Positions 11,328 to 20,129 of a stretch of DNA of 64,000 bases are shown here, piece after piece. The notes beneath the pieces were generated by a model. That model saw only the letters and a list, made by a program, of their open reading frames with translations, did not search any database and had not been told where the DNA came from. Source of the DNA: Syntrophobacterales bacterium Delta_02 (GTDB lineage Bacteria; Desulfobacterota; Syntrophorhabdia; Syntrophorhabdales; Syntrophorhabdaceae); assembly GCA_001603955.1 (NCBI GenBank), contig LVAA01000019.1:36569-100568 (forward strand), written 5' to 3'. The position numbers and the translations under genes were made by a program. Positions within the stretch are counted from its first letter, which is position 1. Each line of letters opens with the position of its first letter.

Positions 11328-13613
11328 ATGAGTCATAAGAAATTTTCAGTCATCAATACACCGGTTCACAATATAGATGGCATTGCGAAGGTAACGGGCC
11401 GGGCGACCTACGCATTCGACGTGACACTCCCGGGTATGCTCTATGGCAAGATCCTGCGCAGTCCCCACCCCCACGCGAGGATAATAAGCATCGACACATC
11501 CAAGGCGGAGCAGTTCCCCGGCGTCCGCGGAGTCGTCACGGGCAAGGACACTCTCGGTATCAAGCAGGGTATCTGGAGACGTTACGAGGAACTCTGCGAC
11601 GAGCAGATACTTCCCCTGGAGAAGGTGCGTTACATCGGCGAGCCGGTCGCCGCGGTCGCCGCGGTGACGGAAGAGATCGCCGAGCAGGCCCTCGACCTCA
11701 TCGATGTTGAATACGAAGTTCTTCCTGCCGTTTATGAGCCGCTCGAAGCCATCAAGAAAGAGGCCCCCACGATCCATGAAGGCGTGGAAAGGAACATCAA
11801 TGTCACCCGCCACATCGAATGGGGCGATGTTGATGAGGCCTTCGAAGAAGCTGATTACATAAGGGAAGACTGGTTCAAATGTTCCGGTCAGCACCACATG
11901 TGCATGGAAACACGTTGTGCCGTATCGAATTTCACGCCGGAAGGCAAGCTCACCGTTTACACCGGGACACAGTCGGCATATTATCACCAGGGACTTCTCG
12001 CCGGCGTCCTGGGGCTCCGTGAAGGCGATGTTCGCGTAATAGCACCCTATACCGGCGGCGGTTTTGGCGGCAAGTTCGAGCTGGATGCCGCGCAGTTCTG
12101 CAGCGCCGTCCTCTCCATGAAACTTCACAAGCCCGTCAAGATCGTCTTTACCCGCGAAGAGGATTTCATTGCCTCCAAGAGACGGACTCCCATGTTCTAC
12201 TATGTCAGGACAGGCGTCAAGAAAGACGGCACCTTCTGCGCCCGTGAGTCCCGAATGTTCTCGAACGGTGGCGCCTACACAGGCATGGGTGCAACGGCCC
12301 TTTACCTTACCGGTTTCTTCCATTCCTTCCCGTACAAGTGGAAGGGTTATCGCTACGACGGCTACCGCGTTTACACGAACACGATGCCTTCAACATCGAT
12401 GCGCGGTTTTGGCGCACCGCAGGGAATGTTCTGCTCCGAGACCCAGATCGACTGGATCTGCGCCGACCTCGGCCTCGACCCCTTTGAGGTAAGGAGAAAG
12501 AACGGTCACACCCCGGGCTACGAAGTGCCCGGACAGGCCTTTATTGGAAGCTGTGGCCTTGAAGAGTGCATCGACGAGATCGAGAAATGGGCAAAAGCCA
12601 AAGGCGAGCTTCCTCCCAACAGGGGTATAGGAATTTCCGCCTGCGGTTTCATGACGGGCGGCATCTTCAACTGGTTCGATACGCCCTATTCCTTTTCCTC
12701 CGCCGTGGTGACCATCAATGTTGATGGCACGGTGGAACTCTATGTGGGTTGCCAGGACATCGGCCAGGGCTCCAACACAACGATGGCCATCATCGCGGCG
12801 GAAACGCTCGGCGTGAAGATGGAGGACATCAAGGTCCACTCAGGCGATACCGACCATTGCCCCGCCGACCTCGGCGCGTGGGGTTCAAGACAGACCCTCA
12901 TGACGGGTAATGCGGTGAAAATGGCCTGCGAGGACGCCAAGAAACAGCTCCTCGAGTTTGCCTACGCCGAAATGGGCATCAACATCGTTTATGATCTTGA
13001 CATCAAGGACAGATGGGTACACATCGTGGCCCGCCCCGAGAGGGGAATGAAATACGAAGAGCTCGTTCAGAAGGCGCTCCGCGGCAAAGACGGGCAGCGT
13101 ATCATGGGCCGGGGCTACTATACACCGCACCGGAAAGGCATGATATCCCCTGCTTACAGCTACATGATGCAGGCGGTCGACGCTGAGATCGATCCTGAAA
13201 CGGGAAAGATCAAGATACATGAGGTTATGACGGCGCATGACTGCGGCCAGCCCATTAACCCGCTGGGCCTTGTCGGCCAGCTCGAGGGTGCCGCATCGAT
13301 GGCCCTTGGCTACGCATACCTGGAAGACATGCCTTTTGAAGATGGCAAACTTATGAACCCGAACCTTGTTGACTATAAGGTCATTCGGTCGACGGAAATG
13401 CCACCGAGCCCCAGCATAGAGGTTGATACATATGAAGAGGAAGGGCCTTACGGCGCGAAAGAGGCGGGCGAGGGCCTTACCAACCCGACGGCAGCCGCCC
13501 TGGACAATGCCGTATTTCACGCAATGGGGCTTCAGATCAAAGAGCTTCCCATCACCCCGGAAAGGATCCGCAAGGCTATAGCGGAGAAGAAGGCACAGGA
13601 AGCCCAGAAATAG
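11328..13613 (+). CDS. Molybdenum hydroxylase molybdopterin-binding (large) subunit
   Basis: YTGGGFGGKFELD, SMRGFGAPQG, VGCQDIGQGSNT, GPYGAKEAGEG. ATG at 11328. Confidence 0.96.
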   Translation: MSHKKFSVINTPVHNIDGIAKVTGRATYAFDVTLPGMLYGKILRSPHPHARIISIDTSKAEQFPGVRGVVTGKDTLGIKQGIWRRYEELCDEQILPLEKVRYIGEPVAAVAAVTEEIAEQALDLIDVEYEVLPAVYEPLEAIKKEAPTIHEGVERNINVTRHIEWGDVDEAFEEADYIREDWFKCSGQHHMCMETRCAVSNFTPEGKLTVYTGTQSAYYHQGLLAGVLGLREGDVRVIAPYTGGGFGGKFELDAAQFCSAVLSMKLHKPVKIVFTREEDFIASKRRTPMFYYVRTGVKKDGTFCARESRMFSNGGAYTGMGATALYLTGFFHSFPYKWKGYRYDGYRVYTNTMPSTSMRGFGAPQGMFCSETQIDWICADLGLDPFEVRRKNGHTPGYEVPGQAFIGSCGLEECIDEIEKWAKAKGELPPNRGIGISACGFMTGGIFNWFDTPYSFSSAVVTINVDGTVELYVGCQDIGQGSNTTMAIIAAETLGVKMEDIKVHSGDTDHCPADLGAWGSRQTLMTGNAVKMACEDAKKQLLEFAYAEMGINIVYDLDIKDRWVHIVARPERGMKYEELVQKALRGKDGQRIMGRGYYTPHRKGMISPAYSYMMQAVDAEIDPETGKIKIHEVMTAHDCGQPINPLGLVGQLEGAASMALGYAYLEDMPFEDGKLMNPNLVDYKVIRSTEMPPSPSIEVDTYEEEGPYGAKEAGEGLTNPTAAALDNAVFHAMGLQIKELPITPERIRKAIAEKKAQEAQK

Positions 13614-13643
13614 TTCTGACAAAGACAAATAAGGAGGTATACC

Positions 13644-13859
13644 GTGAGCTTTAAATGTCCCGCATGTAAAAAAGAATGGCCCAACAGCAAACAGGTGGCG
13701 CGCCACATGTTCGGTACCGGCGACAAGGCACACAGGGGATGGATCGAATCCCAGGGTTACTCATACATCGAGCTCCTCCTCGCACAGACGACGGAGCCGG
13801 GGAACAAGAGCTACGAGATCCTGGCGGACCTCATAGAAAAGGCACAGGATAAGCTGTAA
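13644..13859 (+). CDS. Small C2H2-like zinc-finger hypothetical protein
   Basis: GTG start; SFKCPACKKEWPNSKQVARHMFGTGDKAHRG; lies inside the Mo-hydroxylase gene set with a GGAGGT upstream. Confidence 0.7.
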   Translation: MSFKCPACKKEWPNSKQVARHMFGTGDKAHRGWIESQGYSYIELLLAQTTEPGNKSYEILADLIEKAQDKL

Positions 13860-13914
13860 GGATAATTGAGCCCGCGAAAGGCTTGATAATTATTAATATA
13901 AAGGAGGAAGTCCC

Positions 13915-14367
13915 ATGATCATAGAGGGCGGTTTTACCATAAAAGCACCGATCGATAAACTTTTCGATTTTCTGCTGAAACCGGAAACGATCCTCACCTG
14001 CCTTCCGGGCGCAGAGTCGGCAAACATGATCGATGACACGTCATATGAATGCATCGTGAAACAGAAGGTAGGACCCATCAAGGCGAAGCTGAAATTCGTC
14101 AACAAGATGACCGTCGTCAACAAGCCCACGCACATCGAGATCGAAGGCGAGGGCGAAGATATGACCAAGCTCGGCCACTTCAAACAGAAAACGATCGTCG
14201 ACCTTGCAGAGAAAGCCGGCGGCGAGGTAGAGGTCACCTACAAGACAGACGTCAGCATCGTCGGCAAACTCGCGATGTTCGGTGACAGGATCATGAGGGC
14301 AAAGGCAAAGGACACGGAAAAGGAGTTCACCAAGAACCTCCAGGAAAAGCTGAAAAGCATAGCATAG
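13915..14367 (+). CDS. SRPBCC-fold protein, carbon monoxide dehydrogenase subunit G (CoxG) family
   Basis: IEGGFTIKAPIDKLFDFLLKPETILTCLPGAES. Confidence 0.9.
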   Translation: MIIEGGFTIKAPIDKLFDFLLKPETILTCLPGAESANMIDDTSYECIVKQKVGPIKAKLKFVNKMTVVNKPTHIEIEGEGEDMTKLGHFKQKTIVDLAEKAGGEVEVTYKTDVSIVGKLAMFGDRIMRAKAKDTEKEFTKNLQEKLKSIA

Positions 14368-14386
14368 CGAATACTGGCAAGAGAAT

Positions 14387-14418
14387 AAGGGGTTCCCGCG
14401 CGAAGCGGGAACCCCTTT
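14387..14418 (+). terminator. Intrinsic terminator after the CoxG-like gene
   Basis: AAGGGGTTCCCGC-GCGAA-GCGGGAACCCCTTT: 13-bp perfect stem, 5-nt loop. Confidence 0.9.
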
Positions 14419-14510
14419 GTTTGTTCAAGGGTCTCGAGGTCCCGGTCCGGGCCGGCGCGCCAGGGCAGTGGGTTTTGATATTGGACGAAAAAGATGGTAA
14501 TACCTTGTGC

Positions 14511-15095
14511 ATGGAAATAGGTTGCGCGATCCTGGCGGGAGGAAGAAGCGTGCGGATGGGGCGGGACAAGGCGACGGCCGAGTTCCGGGGGGCGCCCCTT
14601 ATCAGGCAGGTCTTCGACACGGTTCGGCAGGTGTTCGACGACATCATGATCGTTTCCTCGGTCCATGAGGCGATCGAAGGCGTGGAGGCGCCGGTCGTAA
14701 GCGACCTTCTGCCCGTTCAGAGCCCCATGGTGGGCATCGCGACGGCACTTATCCATTCCGTCAGGGACCGCGTCTTCGTGGTCGCCTGCGACATGCCCTT
14801 CCTCTGCGTTGAGGCCATTCGGTGCCTTGTCGATGAAGCGGGAGGGGAAGATATCACCATCCCGATGGCCGAAGGCTACTACCAGCCGCTTCACGCGATA
14901 TACGGACGTTCCTGCCTCGCGCCGCTCCTGCGGCTGATAGGCCTTAACCGGCTCAAGGTCTCCGGGGTCCTGCCCTACATGGTGGTGAAGGCCATCAGGG
15001 ACCGCGCGTGCTACTACACGCCCGGGGGAGCCCTCATCTTCTCGAACATCAATACGGCGGAGGAGCTTGCCCGCATCAATAGCGGTGAGAGGTGA
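14511..15095 (+). CDS. mobA: Molybdenum cofactor guanylyltransferase (MobA-like)
   Basis: GCAILAGGRSVRMGRDKA nucleotidyltransferase motif; downstream of a Mo-enzyme operon. Confidence 0.85.
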   Translation: MEIGCAILAGGRSVRMGRDKATAEFRGAPLIRQVFDTVRQVFDDIMIVSSVHEAIEGVEAPVVSDLLPVQSPMVGIATALIHSVRDRVFVVACDMPFLCVEAIRCLVDEAGGEDITIPMAEGYYQPLHAIYGRSCLAPLLRLIGLNRLKVSGVLPYMVVKAIRDRACYYTPGGALIFSNINTAEELARINSGER

Positions 15096-15096
15096 G

Positions 15097-15561
15097 ATGG
15101 GCGGCCGAGGTGAGGTGGTGATGCGGACCATGACCGCCGGTGACATCGACGGGGTTCTGGAGATAGAGAAGGTGTCCTTTGCCGCGCCTTGGACGCGGGG
15201 AATGTTCGAAGAGACCCTCTCGTCGCCCGTGGCTACGAGTCTCATCGTCGAGGAGGAGGGGCGGATCGTCGGGTATCTCATTTTTTACCTAGCGGCCCGG
15301 GAGGTCCACGTGATGAACATAGCGGTCCGCCAGGACCGGCGCGGTTTGGGCCTCGCGTCGTGGATGATGTCCCGCACCATGGAGCTTGCGCGGAGGAACT
15401 CCATGGAGACGTGCTTCCTCGAGGTGAGGGAAAGCAACGTACCCGCCCGGGGTCTTTACGAGAAGCTCGGGTTCAGGCAGGTCGGCAGGCGCAAGGGGTA
15501 CTACCGGGAGACCGGCGAGGACGCCATCGTGATGGAACTGATACTGAGCGACGACACCTGA
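15097..15561 (+). CDS. rimI: Ribosomal protein S18 alanine N-acetyltransferase family (GNAT)
   Basis: VHVMNIAVRQDRRGLGLASWMM, FLEVRESNVPARGLYEKLGFRQVGRRKGYY. Confidence 0.88.
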   Translation: MGGRGEVVMRTMTAGDIDGVLEIEKVSFAAPWTRGMFEETLSSPVATSLIVEEEGRIVGYLIFYLAAREVHVMNIAVRQDRRGLGLASWMMSRTMELARRNSMETCFLEVRESNVPARGLYEKLGFRQVGRRKGYYRETGEDAIVMELILSDDT

Positions 15562-15720
15562 CAGGCAACGGAAGAAGGACCCTGCGCGGGCCCGGCTTCT
15601 TCATCCGGCGCCCGGCATTATTTAGGTTGCGCCCGGCAGGCCTTACAGGTTACAATCGCATACCGAAGACATCGCCCCATAGATAACAAAAATATACTTA
15701 CCGGGGACCGAAGGAAAGCC

Positions 15721-16479
15721 ATGAACGACATTCCGGCCAAGATCACGGGAAACGATCGCGTGACCGGCGGCTACCGCCGTCTCACCGTGAGACTCGAAAG
15801 ACCCCTCGGCAGGGTGTCGCCCGGCCAGTTCGTCATGCTGGAGGTCCCGGACCGGGACATATTCCTGCGCAGGCCCTTCAGCATCTATGGGTCCCGGGGA
15901 CGAACGCTGACGATCGTGTACCGCGTCGTGGGCAAGGGGACGGACGCCCTGAGCGCCGCCGCGAGGGGGACATCCCTCATGGTCCTCGGCCCCCTGGGCC
16001 GCGGTTTCGCGCCGGGAAGGGGGAAGACCCCCATCGTGGTCGCCGGCGGGATCGGGTACGCCGGTATCAGGATGCTGCTCAGGCGACTCGGCGGCAGGGC
16101 GACCCTTTTCTTCGGAGCTGCCGGGGAAGAGGAGCTTCGGCTCGCCGAAGACCTTGAAGGAACGAAGATCTTCGCCTCGACCATGGACGGGACAAGGGGA
16201 TTCGCGGGTGACGTGGTGAGCCTCCTCGGGCAGCGCCTGGGCGAGTGGCGGGGGAAGGACCCGGAGGTTTTCGCCTGCGGCCCTTCGGGTATGTTGAAGA
16301 GCCTGAAGGCCCTTCTCGAACCCGACAGGATCCCCTGTCAGGTTTCCGTTGAAGAGAGGATGGCCTGCGGCATGGGGTTGTGCTTCGGCTGTGTCATCGC
16401 AACCAGGGACGAGACGAATCCCTACAAGCGGGTGTGCAAGGAAGGACCGGTATTCAGCCTATGGGATCTCTCGCTGTAG
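15721..16479 (+). CDS. pyrK: Dihydroorotate dehydrogenase electron transfer subunit
   Basis: FLRRPFSIYG; C-terminal 2Fe-2S ligand segment VSVEERMACGMGLCFGCV; upstream of pyrD. Confidence 0.92.
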   Translation: MNDIPAKITGNDRVTGGYRRLTVRLERPLGRVSPGQFVMLEVPDRDIFLRRPFSIYGSRGRTLTIVYRVVGKGTDALSAAARGTSLMVLGPLGRGFAPGRGKTPIVVAGGIGYAGIRMLLRRLGGRATLFFGAAGEEELRLAEDLEGTKIFASTMDGTRGFAGDVVSLLGQRLGEWRGKDPEVFACGPSGMLKSLKALLEPDRIPCQVSVEERMACGMGLCFGCVIATRDETNPYKRVCKEGPVFSLWDLSL

Positions 16480-17363
16480 ACCTTTTCGGCAAAACGCTGA
16501 AGAACCCCGTCATGAACGCGTCGGGTACGCTGGGCTATGGTGTCGAGATAGAGCCCCTCTGGCCGGTGGAGACCATGGGGGCCTACGTGACGAAGGGCCT
16601 TTCCGCGGCGCCGCATCACGGGAACCCGACACCGCGGGTCTGGGAGGAGCGTTCCGGGATGATAAACTCCATCGGGCTCCAGAACGTGGGCGTCGACCGC
16701 TTCTTCTCGCACTATTTCCCCTTTTTCGTCGAGAGGCGGTGTCCTGTCATCGTCAACTTCTTCGGCTTCAGCGAAGAGGAATATCTCTCCTGCGCGAAGA
16801 GCATAGAACCGCACGATCTCATCGTGGCGCTGGAAATGAACCTTTCCTGCCCCAATATCAAGAAAGGCGGCATCAGCTTCGGTAAAGAGGCCTCGGCGGT
16901 CCACGCCATCGTGCGCGCCGTGCGGGGGGTCACGAAGCTGCCCCTTATCGCGAAGCTGACGCCGGAAGTGAAGAACCTCGTGGAGATCGCCCGTGCCGCT
17001 TACGAGGGGGGAGCGGACGGGCTGACGCTCATAAACACGGTGCCCGCGGCGGCCGTCGACGTGAAGAACCGGAAGGTCCCTCTGAAGGGTGGCCTCTCCG
17101 GGCCCCTCCTGAAACCTGTCGCCCTGCGCGCCGTCCACGAATGCTCGCAGGCGGTCCCAATACCCGTCATCGGGGTCGGGGGGATCATGAATACCGGGGA
17201 CGCCCTGGAGTTCCTGATGGCGGGTGCCCGTGCCGTCCAGGTCGGAACGGCCACCTTCGTGGACCCCTTTGCCATGCCGAAGATCATCGCGGGGCTTGAT
17301 TGCTGGCTCGATGCATCGGGCTGTGCCGACATATCCGCCATCGTGGGGGCCACCCATGGGTGA
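16461..17363 (+). CDS. pyrD: Dihydroorotate dehydrogenase catalytic subunit (class 1B)
   Basis: LKNPVMNASGTLGYG, LEMNLSCPNIKKGG, GVGGIMNTGDALEFLMAGA; ATG at 16461. Confidence 0.94.
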   Translation: MGSLAVDLFGKTLKNPVMNASGTLGYGVEIEPLWPVETMGAYVTKGLSAAPHHGNPTPRVWEERSGMINSIGLQNVGVDRFFSHYFPFFVERRCPVIVNFFGFSEEEYLSCAKSIEPHDLIVALEMNLSCPNIKKGGISFGKEASAVHAIVRAVRGVTKLPLIAKLTPEVKNLVEIARAAYEGGADGLTLINTVPAAAVDVKNRKVPLKGGLSGPLLKPVALRAVHECSQAVPIPVIGVGGIMNTGDALEFLMAGARAVQVGTATFVDPFAMPKIIAGLDCWLDASGCADISAIVGATHG

Positions 17364-19047
17364 CAGTACACCGAGAGGTGTCGCCCTCGAGGGCCTCGGA
17401 GAAGCAGAGGCCGAACGCCTTGCACACGACATAGCGGAGGGTGCCGGCGTACCCCACCTCATCGCGCGCATCCTCGTCGCCCGGGGGGTGAGGACCCCCG
17501 ATGAGGCCGGGGTTTTCCTGAGGCCGCGCCTCGCCGACCTGTCCGATCCCTTTCTCCTGCCGGATATGGACAAGGCTATCGCCCGCCTTGTCGAAGCGGT
17601 CAACAGGGGGGAGCGGATCTGTATATGGGGCGACTACGATGCGGACGGCATCTCGTGCGTTGCCCTGATGTACAACTTTCTGGGCCATCTCGGGGTTACG
17701 CCCGTTGTCCACATACCCACCCGGGAGGAAGGATACGGGCTTCACATGGACAAGGTGGAGGACCTCGCGAAACAGGGCGTGGGCCTCATCGTCTCCCTTG
17801 ACTGTGGCGCCTCGAACGCCGCAGAGATAGCGCATGCCCGCAACCTCGGCGTGGACACCATCGTCATAGACCACCACGAAATGGGGGCCGAGGTGCCTCC
17901 GGCGGTGGCTGTCATAAACCCCAAGCGCCGGGACTCCCGATTCCCCACGAGGGACCTCGCGGCATGCGGCGTCACCTTCTTCTTTCTCCTCGGGCTGCGG
18001 CGGGTAATGCACGGAAAAGGGCTCATCCCGTCACATATCAACCTGAAGAAGGAGCTCGACCTCGTGAGCGTGGGAACCGTGGGCGACATGGTGCCGCTTA
18101 CGGGAGATAACAGGGTGCTTGTTCGCCACGGCATGGAGGTAATGAATGCGATGCCGCGGGCATGGCTCAAGTCGATGCTCGACAGCAGGGCCATATCGAA
18201 GGGGCTCATCAACGAGTTTGCCCTGGGCTTCATTATCGTTCCCCGGATCAACGCCGCCGGAAGGGTCGCGAGCCCCCATCCGGCCCTTGATTTCCTCGTG
18301 GCAAGAGAGACCGGGTCTGCGTCCCGCCTCCTGGTGGACCTCCAGAAGCTGAACAACCTGAGGCAGCAGCGGGAAAAGAAGATCCACGAGGAGATCGTCA
18401 ATTCCATACGCCGCGACGGCCTTTCTGGCAGGAAGACGATCGTCGTTTTCGACGCGAAGTGGCATGCGGGCGTCCTGGGCATCGTTGCCCAGAAGCTCAC
18501 GGAGCAGTTCGAAAAACCGGCCATCGTCATTACCCGGGTGAACGGCATATGGAAGGGCTCGGGCAGGGGAGGCGACGGGCTGGACCTTTTTGAGGTCATA
18601 GGCTCCCTGTCGCATCTCCTTCTGAAGTACGGCGGCCACAAGTACGCATGCGGCATTTCCCTGGAGGAGGAGAACCTGTTCCTCTTTGCGGAGGCCTTCG
18701 AAAAGGCGGTCGAGGGGAATATCACCGCGCGAAAGCGCACGGTGCACGTGGACACAGCCGCGGGATTCGACGAACTGACGGCGGAGGTGATGGAGAGGCT
18801 GGAGCAGCTCGGTCCCTTCGGCATCGGCAATCCCCGCCCGAACCTTGCACTGGAAGCCGCGGGCATCTCGGTCGCGCCAAAGGGATACACGAAGGTGACC
18901 GATGGAGACAACAGGACCTGGGATGGTTTCTACGCAGCGAAAGGAGCCCTCCAGCGGGAAGGCGGCGCAAGGATAATTGCCTCCCCCGTCGTCAGGATGA
19001 AAATGGGAGAGCGCTTCATACACCTCAATATAAAGGAAGTAGAATAA
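17356..19047 (+). CDS. recJ: Single-stranded-DNA-specific exonuclease RecJ
   Basis: GDYDADGISCVALM, VSLDCGASN, IVIDHHEM; ATG at 17356. Confidence 0.95.
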   Translation: MGDSTPRGVALEGLGEAEAERLAHDIAEGAGVPHLIARILVARGVRTPDEAGVFLRPRLADLSDPFLLPDMDKAIARLVEAVNRGERICIWGDYDADGISCVALMYNFLGHLGVTPVVHIPTREEGYGLHMDKVEDLAKQGVGLIVSLDCGASNAAEIAHARNLGVDTIVIDHHEMGAEVPPAVAVINPKRRDSRFPTRDLAACGVTFFFLLGLRRVMHGKGLIPSHINLKKELDLVSVGTVGDMVPLTGDNRVLVRHGMEVMNAMPRAWLKSMLDSRAISKGLINEFALGFIIVPRINAAGRVASPHPALDFLVARETGSASRLLVDLQKLNNLRQQREKKIHEEIVNSIRRDGLSGRKTIVVFDAKWHAGVLGIVAQKLTEQFEKPAIVITRVNGIWKGSGRGGDGLDLFEVIGSLSHLLLKYGGHKYACGISLEEENLFLFAEAFEKAVEGNITARKRTVHVDTAAGFDELTAEVMERLEQLGPFGIGNPRPNLALEAAGISVAPKGYTKVTDGDNRTWDGFYAAKGALQREGGARIIASPVVRMKMGERFIHLNIKEVE

Positions 19048-19145
19048 AGAAGCCGTTTTAAGTTTCAGGCAAAAACAGGGAAGACCGCGTCGGTCTTTTC
19101 TCTTTTGAACTTAACACCTAACACTTAACACTTAAAACGGCTTCT
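19048..19145. repeat. Long palindrome with heptamer arms around an inner hairpin
   Basis: AGAAGCCGTTTTAAGT (19048-19063) and ACTTAAAACGGCTTCT (19130-19145) are a perfect 16-bp inverted repeat; right arm TTAACAC CTAACAC TTAACAC TTAAAAC; inner hairpin AAGACCG-CGT-CGGTCTT (19081-19097). Confidence 0.9.
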
Positions 19146-19187
19146 AAGGTTGTAAGGCCCGCCGGAATAGTGTATAAATAATCAACG

Positions 19188-20129
19188 ATGCGTTTTGTTC
19201 TTGCCCTTTCCCTCCTGGTCTCCCTTCTCTTCCCACCTCTTGCCCTTTGCGCCCAGGGAGAGAACGGCATAACGGCCACGTCCTATATACTTGTCGAGAG
19301 GGACAGCTTCCGCGTCATCACGGGTAAGGACTATCACCGCAGGCTTCCGCCGGCGAGCACGACCAAGGTGATGACGACGCTCGTCGCCATGGAGCACCTC
19401 GACGGCGATGAGACCGTCATCCCCGACAGGCAGGTCCTCCGGATATCCCCGTCCAAGATGAACCTCGTCCCGGGAAAGAAATACCGTTCCGCGGACCTCA
19501 TGAAGGGAACGATGGTAAAATCGGCCAATGATGCGGCGTATGCCCTGGCAACGCACGTCAGCGGCTCTGAAAGCGCCTTTGCCCGGTTGATGACCCAGCG
19601 GGCCCGGGAGGTCGGCGCCATCGACACGAACTTCGAGAACGCCTCGGGCCTTCCGTCGGACAACCAGTACAGCACCCCCTACGACCTCGCCCTCATCTTC
19701 AGGCAGGCCATGGCCAGCGAACGCTTCCTCGAGCTCATCGCGACACGGTACTTTCTTTTCGAGGACTCGGCGCGCAAGGTGCGCTACAAGAACCACAACA
19801 GGCTGCTCTTCTGTTTCGAGCCGGCCATCGGCGGGAAGACGGGGTACACGCGGGCGGCGAGACACTGTTACGTAGGGGCCTTTGAGAAGAACGGCAGGGT
19901 CTATATCGTGGCCCTCCTGGGGAGCCGCAACCTCTGGGGGGACACCGTGGAGATACTGAAGACCATATACGATGACGTTCCCACCGATAAGGAACTCCGC
20001 CGGGCGCGGGCCTCTTCCGCCACACTCTGTTCCACGACGTCTCCGAAGAAGAAATCCGGATCCCGGAAAAAAGTTCTCAAGCACCGTAGCGTGAAATCGA
20101 AGAAGAAGAAGACAGTAAAGAAACAATGA
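19188..20129 (+). CDS. D-alanyl-D-alanine carboxypeptidase (S11 family) with a lysine-rich C-terminal tail
   Basis: SxxK STTKV, SAN motif KSANDAAYAL, KTG motif GGKTGYTRAA; signal peptide. Confidence 0.93.
   Translation: MRFVLALSLLVSLLFPPLALCAQGENGITATSYILVERDSFRVITGKDYHRRLPPASTTKVMTTLVAMEHLDGDETVIPDRQVLRISPSKMNLVPGKKYRSADLMKGTMVKSANDAAYALATHVSGSESAFARLMTQRAREVGAIDTNFENASGLPSDNQYSTPYDLALIFRQAMASERFLELIATRYFLFEDSARKVRYKNHNRLLFCFEPAIGGKTGYTRAARHCYVGAFEKNGRVYIVALLGSRNLWGDTVEILKTIYDDVPTDKELRRARASSATLCSTTSPKKKSGSRKKVLKHRSVKSKKKKTVKKQ

Noticed and set aside
11328-13613. Form I CO dehydrogenase large subunit
   Set aside because: The AYXCSFR active-site motif is missing (SMRGFG present), so only the broader hydroxylase family is called.
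15571-15602. GAAGAAG...CTTCTTC hairpin after rimI
   Set aside because: Plausible terminator-like hairpin, but no T-tract and short stem; not listed as a feature.
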